From an uncultured Campylobacter sp. (lineage in GTDB: Bacteria; Campylobacterota; Campylobacteria; Campylobacterales; Campylobacteraceae): 7,336 nt of DNA. Made by a program: the position numbers and the translations under genes. Location: assembly GCF_937890585.1 (NCBI RefSeq), contig NZ_CALACG010000062.1:1-7336 (forward strand), written 5' to 3'. Shown here piece by piece: positions 1 to 5,512 of this stretch. The notes beneath the pieces were generated by a model. The model did not search any database, was not told the origin of the DNA, and saw nothing but the letters and a program-made list of their open reading frames with translations. Position 1 is the first letter of the stretch. Each line of letters begins with the position of its first letter.

Positions 1-237
1 GTGAGTGGGGATAAATTTAAAGAGAAAATAAAAGCCAAATTTGTCTTTCTTAGCGTTGGCGAGCTTGAAAAGAGAAAGGGCAAAACTGACAAAGCTGACA
101 TTTTAAAGGCGAGTGATCTGGCTAGGATTTTAAAGCAAAGTGGGGTAAATTCTCACTTTGAGCTTTTTAAAAATGAAACCCATGGCAGCGTCATACCTCT
201 AAATTTAAAAGAGCTTTTAAAATATCTAAAGGATTAA
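1..237 (+). CDS. C-terminal part of an alpha/beta-hydrolase esterase (5' end cut off by window edge)
   Basis: This is the last 78 codons of a gene whose beginning lies outside the window; the GTG at position 1 is simply the first in-frame codon and probably not the true start. The visible part reads as the end of a putative esterase of the esterase D / IroE-BesA type, a cytoplasmic or periplasmic serine hydrolase. A beta strand with FVFLSVGELE (residues 14-23) is followed by a helix, then by FELFKNETHGSV (53-64). The histidine in ETHGSV (residue 61) sits where the catalytic His of this family is expected, followed by a final helix ending in LLKYLKD. The nucleophile Ser and the acid residue would be upstream, so they cannot be checked. 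The substrate is unknown; siderophore-ester hydrolysis is one family role but is not shown here. The TAA stop is 33 bases before the next gene. Confidence 0.7.
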   Translation: MSGDKFKEKIKAKFVFLSVGELEKRKGKTDKADILKASDLARILKQSGVNSHFELFKNETHGSVIPLNLKELLKYLKD

Positions 238-250
238 AAATTTAAGGCTA

Positions 251-270
251 TTTTTGTTAAAATCCGCCGC
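251..270 (+). promoter_or_regulatory. Probable sigma-70 promoter for the S4-tsaE-lptB-rpoN operon, possibly giving a leaderless mRNA
   Basis: A run of T residues (251-255) leads into GTTAAAAT, with a -10-like TAAAAT at 258-263. Campylobacter sigma-70 promoters usually have a strong -10, T-rich upstream DNA and no clear -35, and this fits. The predicted transcription start, about 7 bases past the -10, falls at about 270-271, at or next to the ATG of the S4 gene. The bases between, TCCGCCGC, contain no Shine-Dalgarno sequence. The promoter is inferred from sequence only. Confidence 0.5.
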
Positions 271-516
271 ATGAGAGTAGATAAATTTTTAAACGTAGTA
301 AATATCACCAAAAGGCGTGCTGTTAGCGAAGATATGTGCAAAAGCGGAGTTGTGAGCATAAACGGCGTGCAGGCAAAAGCGGCAAAAGATGTAAAGATAG
401 GCGACGTGATCACCATCAAATTTCTAGCTCGTGAGGCGAGATATGAGGTGCTAGCGATCCCAACTACAAAAAGCATACCAAAAAGCGCCCAGAGCGAATA
501 TGTAAAAGAGCTTTGA
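271..516 (+). CDS. S4-domain RNA-binding protein, RqcP/Hsp15-like
   Basis: This 81-residue protein is almost entirely one S4 RNA-binding domain. It begins MRVDKFLNVVNITKRR (1-16), followed by the S4 turn SGVVSINGV (25-33) and the basic strand region VKIGDVITIKF (41-51); the C-terminal tail is short and polar. Stand-alone S4 proteins of this size include Hsp15 and RqcP. They bind the large ribosomal subunit carrying a stalled peptidyl-tRNA and assist rescue or C-terminal tailing of the nascent chain. Campylobacter and Helicobacter are known to carry an RqcH-type (NFACT) protein, so an RqcP role is plausible but inferred. The gene has a possible promoter directly upstream and no Shine-Dalgarno before its ATG. 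Its TGA overlaps the ATG of tsaE by one base (TGATG), suggesting translational coupling. The family is secure; the exact role is less so. Confidence 0.85.
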   Translation: MRVDKFLNVVNITKRRAVSEDMCKSGVVSINGVQAKAAKDVKIGDVITIKFLAREARYEVLAIPTTKSIPKSAQSEYVKEL

Positions 517-914
517 TGGTTTTTGAGCTTTTAGAAAATGAGCTTAATGAGCTTGTGCAGGTGCTGCCAAAAAGTGGCGTGGTGCTACTAAGTGGCGATC
601 TAGCAAGTGGCAAAACGACTCTTGTAAAGGCGATCATCAAGGCGCACGGCATAGAAGATAGCGTGACGTCGCCGACATTTTCTTTGATGCAAATTTACGG
701 CAAAGATATCTACCACTACGACATTTATCAGATCGGATTTGACGGGATGGCAAAAAACGGCCTTTTTGAAAATTTATTTGAAGAGGGGCTTCATCTAGTA
801 GAGTGGGGCGATGAAAATTTAGAAAAAGCTCTAAAGAAAAACGGCGAGAGCTATACGTTAGTAAAAATTTCTCCTAGCAAAAATGGCAGAAAATACGAGG
901 TTATAAGTGCATAA
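516..914 (+). CDS. tsaE: tRNA threonylcarbamoyladenosine biosynthesis ATPase TsaE
   Basis: TsaE works in the cytoplasm with TsaB and TsaD to place the t6A modification on A37 of ANN-decoding tRNAs; its ATP hydrolysis resets the complex. Numbered from the ATG at 516, the 132-residue protein shows a P-loop GDLASGKTT (27-35), the family motif TSPTFSL (51-57), YHYDIYQ (corresponding to HxDxYR) and LVEWGD (corresponding to LVEWPE). The P-loop has AS where most homologues have GA, which keeps the key Gly-Lys-Thr. A TTG at 513 is one codon upstream in frame, but the ATG at 516 overlaps the preceding stop as TGATG and sits 5 bases after AAAAGAG (504-510), so it is preferred. Length is slightly under the usual 140-160. 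The gene's end overlaps lptB by 8 bases. Confidence 0.93.
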   Translation: MVFELLENELNELVQVLPKSGVVLLSGDLASGKTTLVKAIIKAHGIEDSVTSPTFSLMQIYGKDIYHYDIYQIGFDGMAKNGLFENLFEEGLHLVEWGDENLEKALKKNGESYTLVKISPSKNGRKYEVISA

Positions 915-1635
915 ACTAGAAGTAAAAGATCTAAAAAAGACGATAAAAAAAAGTGAGATCATAAAAGGCATATCTTTAGAGGTAAATAGTGGCGAAGTGG
1001 TGGGGCTTCTTGGGCCAAATGGTGCTGGAAAGACGACCACTTTTTATATGATCTGCGGGCTCATCTCGCCAACTAGTGGAGATGTTTTTTTAAACGATGA
1101 AAAGATCACAAATGTCCCGCTTCATAAAAGAGCGCACCTTGGTATTGGCTATTTGCCGCAAGAGTCAAGCATATTTAAAGAGCTAAGCGTCGAAGAAAAT
1201 TTACTCCTTGGCGCTGAAATACTAAATCAAAGCAAAGAAGATATCTCTAAAAGAGTAAATGAGATGCTAAATATGCTAAACATCGAGCCTATCCGTCTAA
1301 GAAAGGGCGTTAGTCTAAGTGGCGGCGAGCGCAGACGCTGTGAGATCGCTAGAAGTCTCATCATAAAGCCAAAATTTTTACTGCTTGATGAGCCATTTGC
1401 AGGCGTCGATCCTATCGCAGTTAGCGACATACAGAGCATTGTTAGAGACCTTAAAAAGCTAGGCATCGGCGTTTTGATAACTGACCACAACGTCCGTGAG
1501 ACGCTAGCCATTTGCGACAGAGCCTACGTCATCAAAGATGGCTCACTACTAGCAAGCGGCAGTGCGAGCGAAGTGGCAAACAATAAGCTCGTTAGAACGC
1601 ACTATCTTGGCGAAGAATTTAAGCTACTTGAGTAG
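907..1635 (+). CDS. lptB: LPS export ABC transporter ATP-binding protein LptB
   Basis: LptB is the cytoplasmic ATPase of the LptB2FGC complex, which extracts lipopolysaccharide (or lipooligosaccharide) from the inner membrane and pushes it along the Lpt bridge to the outer membrane. All ABC motifs are present in the 242 residues: Walker A GPNGAGKTT (36-44), Q-loop in GYLPQESSIF with Q85, signature LSGGERRR (137-144), Walker B FLLLDEP (157-163) with E162 as catalytic base, and H-loop H194 in ITDHNVRETL. YLPQE, ERRR and the ending YLGEEFKL distinguish LptB from the related LivF/LivG branched-chain amino-acid ATPases. The start is GTG, 6 bases after GAGG (897-900). It overlaps the end of tsaE by 8 bases, and rpoN starts immediately after its TAG. 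The lptB-rpoN neighbourhood is widely conserved in proteobacteria; lptA and lptC are not next to it here. Confidence 0.96.
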   Translation: MHKLEVKDLKKTIKKSEIIKGISLEVNSGEVVGLLGPNGAGKTTTFYMICGLISPTSGDVFLNDEKITNVPLHKRAHLGIGYLPQESSIFKELSVEENLLLGAEILNQSKEDISKRVNEMLNMLNIEPIRLRKGVSLSGGERRRCEIARSLIIKPKFLLLDEPFAGVDPIAVSDIQSIVRDLKKLGIGVLITDHNVRETLAICDRAYVIKDGSLLASGSASEVANNKLVRTHYLGEEFKLLE

Positions 1636-2889
1636 ATGATGCTAAGGCAAAAGCAAACTTTAGCGCCAAAGATCAAACTAAACCAAACGCTGCGAAGCTG
1701 GCTTCCTATCCTTCAAAGCGGGCTTGATGAGCTAAAAGAGACGCTTGAGCCTTTTATAAAAGAGAACCCATTTGCCACGATCGAACATAAAAATTTAGAA
1801 AAAAGCGAAAAAAAACGAAATTTTTTCGAGCAGGTCAGTAAAAATTCAGTAAGTGAGAGCATCGAGGCTTTAAGCATATATAAAGAAAGCCTTTATGAAA
1901 AGCTCGTTAGCCAGATAAATCCACCACTTTTCCCCACGCAAAAGTCCCAAGATATCGCATATAAGATCATTGAGTGTTTAGATGATGAGGGGTATTTTTC
2001 TTATGATGATGAAATTTTTGCGGGCTTTTGCAAGAGCGAAGTGGAGCGAGTAAGGGCTAGATTTGCCTACCTTGAGCCATGTGGTGTGGGTGCAAAGGAT
2101 GTGAAAGAGAGCTTTTTATTTCAGCTAAGCGAGGCAGAGGCAAGTGAAGAGATCATAGAGTGCGCAAGAAAGATCATCTTAAATTTTGAAAATATAGAAA
2201 AACTTAGAAAGCTTAAATTCTATGACGACGCGCTAAAGATTATAAAGAAATTTAAAAATCCCCCAGCCATTGAGTATCTTGAAGATGAAAAAGAGGCGGT
2301 GCCTGACATCTTCGTGCTAAGCACAAGTAGTGGCATAAGTGTGCAGATAAATGACGAGTATTATCCTGAAATTTTGGTCGATACTGAGGGGCTAGACGAG
2401 AAAGAGGCCTTTGTCAGCTCACGCATAAAAGAGGCAAGCGAGCTCATAGACGCCCTTGAGATGAGAAAGGCGACACTTTATAAGATAGGGCTCATGATAG
2501 TTGAGTATCAGTATGATTACTTTTTGGGTGGCGACATAAAGCCTATGAAGCTAAAAGACCTAGCAGACGAGCTAGGGCGCAACCCTTCAACCATCTCAAG
2601 AGCGATCGCAAACAAATACTTAAGCTCTCCAAGAGGTACGGTCGCACTTAAAAATTTCTTTGCAACTGGCTTTGACGAGGAGACTTCAAACGCTGCGATA
2701 AAGGAATTTTTGCTAGAGCTTATCAAAAATGAAGATCACAAAAAGCCACTTTCTGATCTAAAAATCCAAGAGCTAATCCAAGCTAAATTTAATATCCAAA
2801 TCGTTCGCCGAACCATCACCAAATACCGCAAAATTCTAAACATCGGCAGCTCAAGCCAGCGAAAAAAGATCTATCAGATAAACGGCTAG
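1636..2889 (+). CDS. rpoN: RNA polymerase sigma-54 factor RpoN
   Basis: RpoN directs RNA polymerase to -24/-12 promoters and needs an AAA+ activator. In Campylobacter that activator is FlgR, and the regulon is mainly flagellar rod, hook and minor flagellin genes. The 417-residue protein has the expected order. Region I is a short activator-interacting stretch, APKIKLNQTLRSWLPILQ (10-27). An acidic/basic linker (about 50-70) follows, then the core-binding domain (about 85-280). A helix-turn-helix occupies about 306-332, with NPSTISRAI at 316-324. The RpoN box VRRTITKYRK (390-399; consensus ARRTVAKYRE) reads the -24 element. The length is slightly short for the family. Two ATGs (1636 and 1639) are in tandem; the second gives MLRQKQ, the usual beginning in related species, so the start could be 1639. 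The gene abuts lptB with no gap and ends directly against the stop of the opposing gene. I saw no sigma-54 promoter in this window. Confidence 0.96.
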   Translation: MMLRQKQTLAPKIKLNQTLRSWLPILQSGLDELKETLEPFIKENPFATIEHKNLEKSEKKRNFFEQVSKNSVSESIEALSIYKESLYEKLVSQINPPLFPTQKSQDIAYKIIECLDDEGYFSYDDEIFAGFCKSEVERVRARFAYLEPCGVGAKDVKESFLFQLSEAEASEEIIECARKIILNFENIEKLRKLKFYDDALKIIKKFKNPPAIEYLEDEKEAVPDIFVLSTSSGISVQINDEYYPEILVDTEGLDEKEAFVSSRIKEASELIDALEMRKATLYKIGLMIVEYQYDYFLGGDIKPMKLKDLADELGRNPSTISRAIANKYLSSPRGTVALKNFFATGFDEETSNAAIKEFLLELIKNEDHKKPLSDLKIQELIQAKFNIQIVRRTITKYRKILNIGSSSQRKKIYQING

Positions 2890-3648
2890 CTACCACTCAT
2901 TTATGGCAAAAAGTGTGGCTTTATGCATCTGCGTAAAAAGCTCACTGCTAAGCTCATCGTACTCTTTGTCACGCTTTTTACGCTTCGCCCAGCCTGCTGC
3001 GTCGTCATTCCATGAGCCCATACCACCAAAGACATCAGCTGCACTTGCCGCATTAAAAAGAGCCAAATTTAGCTTTGGCATAAGTGGAGCGTTTAGGATA
3101 TTTTGCTCTATCTTTTCTGGCTCGTTTAGCGCTTTTAGCCCTTCCCTAAAGCAATCGCCAAAATTCTCACACTCTATCTCATCTGCAAATTTAGAGATCC
3201 TAGTTAGGATATCTTTAAACTCCAAAGTGTTATCGCTAAATTTTTGAATTTCTGGCATGCCATTTAGACTAAATTCTTTATAGACTATATCCCAGCCCTT
3301 TTTGTCTTCTTCAAAGCTCCAGTGAGGCACGAGATAGCTCATTTTATTTTTATAAATGCAAAGAATAGACTTGTAGCTTACGTTTGAAAAGCCTTGCAGC
3401 GAGCGCTCCTCTGATGTGACGCTCAAATTTGTGGCATATCTCACGTCGCTTAGCCCAAGCTTTAAGGCGTGCTTAAACCACTCATTTATGCTAGCTTGCT
3501 CTCTTTTTTCTGGCTCATCACCTAAGATAAAGTCAAAAACTAGGCTTTTTATATATTTTTCGCTTTTGTAGTTTAGCTCTAAATTTGACTTTAATGCTTG
3601 CTTTATAGAGGCTACGATAATGCAAGAGTTAAAAACTTCACCATTCAT
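2890..3648 (-). CDS. Conserved hypothetical protein with a C-terminal FGGMGSWND motif module
   Basis: I do not recognise a named function for this 252-residue protein. There is no signal peptide or membrane segment, so it is probably cytoplasmic. The N-terminal part (about 1-180) is mixed alpha/beta, with a strand-rich stretch around SYKSILCIYKNKMSYLVPHW (91-110) and acidic, aromatic surroundings. The C-terminal 57 residues look like a separate small helical module: ALFNAASAADVFGGMGSWND (196-215), a basic patch AKRKKRDKEY, then a helix ending ELFTQMHKATLFAINEW. I recall small stand-alone bacterial proteins with a similar FGGMGSWND core, but have no confirmed family name. The start is supported by AAAGGAG (3654-3660) 5 bases before the ATG. 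It is transcribed alone, away from the 3764 gene and against rpoN. Codon and base use resemble its neighbours, giving no sign of recent transfer. Confidence 0.8.
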   Translation of the reverse strand: MNGEVFNSCIIVASIKQALKSNLELNYKSEKYIKSLVFDFILGDEPEKREQASINEWFKHALKLGLSDVRYATNLSVTSEERSLQGFSNVSYKSILCIYKNKMSYLVPHWSFEEDKKGWDIVYKEFSLNGMPEIQKFSDNTLEFKDILTRISKFADEIECENFGDCFREGLKALNEPEKIEQNILNAPLMPKLNLALFNAASAADVFGGMGSWNDDAAGWAKRKKRDKEYDELSSELFTQMHKATLFAINEW

Positions 3649-3682
3649 TTTTGCTCCTTTTTTGAGATATTTTATTAAAAGA

Positions 3683-3688
3683 AGTATA
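3683..3688 (-). promoter_or_regulatory. Candidate -10 box for the hypothetical gene at 2890-3648
   Basis: Read on the minus strand, the AT-rich intergenic region contains TATACT at 3688-3683, downstream of an A/T-rich stretch. It would place the transcript start near 3676 and leave a leader of about 28 bases with the AAAGGAG ribosome binding site. A second -10-like TAAAAT at 3674-3669 is less suitable, because its start site would fall at the ribosome binding site. Confidence 0.4.
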
Positions 3689-3733
3689 AATATCTTTTTA
3701 ATAATTGCAAGCGAAAACTTCAGCTTTTTATAG

Positions 3734-3739
3734 TAAAAT
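3734..3739 (+). promoter_or_regulatory. Candidate -10 box for the hypothetical gene at 3764-4498
   Basis: The plus strand reads CTTTTTATAGTAAAATAG, with TAAAAT at 3734-3739 after a T run. The expected transcript start is near 3746, giving a leader of about 18 bases that contains AAAGAGG (3753-3759), 4 bases before the ATG. The good -10, ribosome binding site and start in sequence support a real, independently expressed gene. Confidence 0.5.
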
Positions 3740-3763
3740 AGCCAAAAATTTCAAAGAGGCAAA

Positions 3764-4498
3764 ATGGATTTTAATGAGATTGAAAAGCTGATAAATACGC
3801 TTAAGAAAAACTTGGAAGTTATCGAAAACAACGGCGTTGTAGAGCCTGAGACAAAGATCGATGCGCTTACTTTTAATAAAAATGTCGAAGAGATCAAAAA
3901 AAGACTTTACAGCACAACAGACGAGGGCAGTTTTTTTAAAAATGTCTTTAATACTGAAGATTACTACGAAAACATTAGCTCATACCTAGACCAAACAAAC
4001 AAAAGCCTATACTACAAGATAGAAAAGGCTGGAGTGAGCCTAAAGACTAATCAAAACCTACAAGAGAGCCTGACAAACATCTCAAATATCATGCAAATTT
4101 TAGTCGCTGAATATCAGATACAAAATAAAAAAAAGAAAAAGAGTATCTTCTCAAGAAGTGGTGACACGGCAATGATAAGAGGGCTACTTGCCGAGCTAAT
4201 GGAACTACAAAATAGGATGAATAAAATTTTACATCTCGACTCTCAAATCGTCTCAAACGTAGTTTTGGAAAATTTTAAAACTATCTACACATTTTTTTAT
4301 AACTGCATAAGGGTTGCCAAACAAAGGGGAGATGAGCTACTTTTGGTTGAGATCGCAGGCATAACTGATAGGATCATCGAGATGATAAAGCCGGTACTTT
4401 CAGGCAAGAGCCTAAAGACAAACGAGCTTATCTACCACTACCTCATTTACGAGCTACGAGAGCTAAAAGCCTACGCCATAGGCGAAGATCTAGCTTAA
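3764..4498 (+). CDS. Hypothetical all-helical cytoplasmic protein, function unknown
   Basis: I do not recognise this 244-residue protein. It has no signal peptide, membrane segment or enzyme motif that I can see. It looks almost wholly alpha-helical, with charged heptad-like N-terminal helices (MDFNEIEKLINTLKKNLEVI, 1-20, and NVEEIKKRLY, 40-49). A lysine-rich hinge, NKKKKKSIFSRSG (121-133), separates an N-terminal half from a C-terminal helical bundle (about 135-240) rich in Leu, Ile, Glu and Lys. The ending is acidic. A structural, scaffold or regulatory role would fit but is only inference. The gene has its own promoter-like sequence and a strong ribosome binding site, AAAGAGG at 3753-3759. 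Its 3' end overlaps that of murG by 9 bases, tail to tail. The K122-K124 codons form an AAAAAAAAG run that could be slippage-prone. Codon use matches its neighbours. Confidence 0.8.
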   Translation: MDFNEIEKLINTLKKNLEVIENNGVVEPETKIDALTFNKNVEEIKKRLYSTTDEGSFFKNVFNTEDYYENISSYLDQTNKSLYYKIEKAGVSLKTNQNLQESLTNISNIMQILVAEYQIQNKKKKKSIFSRSGDTAMIRGLLAELMELQNRMNKILHLDSQIVSNVVLENFKTIYTFFYNCIRVAKQRGDELLLVEIAGITDRIIEMIKPVLSGKSLKTNELIYHYLIYELRELKAYAIGEDLA

Positions 4499-5512
4499 AA
4501 TTTTATCCATTATCTCTTTTGCCCCATTTGGCAAAAGGATCTCTTTTAGGGCTTTGCTGCTTTTGCTTAGATCAAAGCTCTCGATCATTTTTATGACTTC
4601 GTCTTTGTCTAAATTTTCGCCATTTTGCAGGCAAATTTCAGCTATGCCTTTATCTTTTAGAAATTTAGCGTTATAAAACTGGTGATTGCCAGCAGCATAA
4701 GGAAATGGCACAAAGATAGAAGGCAGGGCATTTGCGCAAAGCTCCCAAAGCGAGCTAGCTCCAGCTCTTGATATGGCAAGATCAGCCTCGCTCATCTTCT
4801 TTTCTATCTCTTTGCTAAAGTCAAAAATTTCTAAATTTGCCTCGCTAAATCCAAGCTCATCATATCTCTTTTTCAGTTCATCAAGGGCGTTTTTGCCGCA
4901 TTGATGAATGATTTTTATACTTTTTTCTTTAAGATATGGGGCTAAATTTATAGCTAGCTCATTTATCGCTTTTGCCCCTTGTGAGCCACCTAAAAATAGT
5001 ATAGTTTTTAGCTGATCTCTTGTTCTTTGATTTTCAAAAAATTTATTTGCCACTGGGTAAGGGCAGGGCGAGAGCTCATCATAAGAGCTAAAAAAGCCTT
5101 TTGCATATGGCTTTAAAATTTTATTTAGCTTGCCAGTTATGGCATTTTGCTCGTGGATGAAAAGTGGCGTTTTTGAGATGATGGCTGCTATGGCTGCTGG
5201 GGCTGCTGAGTAGCCTCCCACGCTGATGACTGCTTTTACGCCATTTTCTTTAAAAATTTGCCTGCATTTTAAAGCTAGGCTTATGATATTGGTTAGTGAT
5301 TTTAGCTTTGCTAAGCCTCTTTTATTTACGACGCCACTGCTTGGTAAAAAGAATTTCTTTGCAAATTTATCATCATTTTCAAACCAAAATTTATCCTGAC
5401 CGCTAGTTGAACCGATGAAAATAGGCTTTATACCTCGCTCATTTAGCTCTTCACAAAAGCTTCTAGCGATCGCCAAATGCCCTCCAGTGCCACCACCACA
5501 AATAACTATCAT
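4490..5512 (-). CDS. murG: UDP-GlcNAc:undecaprenyl-PP-MurNAc-pentapeptide GlcNAc transferase MurG
   Basis: MurG transfers GlcNAc from UDP-GlcNAc to lipid I on the cytoplasmic face of the inner membrane, making lipid II. The 340 residues form the expected GT-B fold (E. coli 355). The N-terminal lipid-I domain carries GGGTGGH (6-12), SVGGYSAAPA (97-106) and HEQNAITG (120-127). The C-terminal UDP-GlcNAc domain carries GGSQGAKAIN (175-184), SRAGASSLWEL (248-258) with E257, and PFPYAAGNHQFYNA (269-282). In this last motif the usual first Gln of the Gln pair is His (H277) and Q278 is kept. The start ATG overlaps the TGA of ftsW as ATGA (5509-5512), with only a weak Shine-Dalgarno, so translation is probably coupled to ftsW. 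Its 3' end overlaps the convergent unknown gene by 9 bases. Confidence 0.97.
   Translation of the reverse strand: MIVICGGGTGGHLAIARSFCEELNERGIKPIFIGSTSGQDKFWFENDDKFAKKFFLPSSGVVNKRGLAKLKSLTNIISLALKCRQIFKENGVKAVISVGGYSAAPAAIAAIISKTPLFIHEQNAITGKLNKILKPYAKGFFSSYDELSPCPYPVANKFFENQRTRDQLKTILFLGGSQGAKAINELAINLAPYLKEKSIKIIHQCGKNALDELKKRYDELGFSEANLEIFDFSKEIEKKMSEADLAISRAGASSLWELCANALPSIFVPFPYAAGNHQFYNAKFLKDKGIAEICLQNGENLDKDEVIKMIESFDLSKSSKALKEILLPNGAKEIMDKILS

Noticed and set aside
945..956. A8 run in lptB with an in-phase A_AAA_AAA heptamer and a -1 stop at 954-956
   Set aside because: Slippage here would give only a useless 15-residue peptide from an essential gene. A runs are expected from lysine codons in AT-rich DNA, so no function is claimed.
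1806..1828. A/T-rich inverted repeat CGAAAAAA ... TTTTTTCG in rpoN
   Set aside because: It is a weak stem made of A-T pairs in the coding sequence for the charged linker of RpoN, and the lysine and phenylalanine codons explain it.
3062..3079. Hairpin GCCAAA / TTTGGC, followed on the minus strand by TCTTTTT, resembling an intrinsic terminator
   Set aside because: It lies inside the coding region of the minus-strand gene, about 170 bases before its stop. The stem has only 6 pairs (3 of them G-C), and AAATTTAGC-like words are very common in this genome, so it is probably chance.
2903..3247. Open frame of 114 codons on the plus strand opposite the 2890-3648 gene
   Set aside because: It is serine- and phenylalanine-rich, typical of the antisense of a coding frame. 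It has no ribosome binding site or recognisable domain, and the minus-strand gene has a strong start and protein-like composition.
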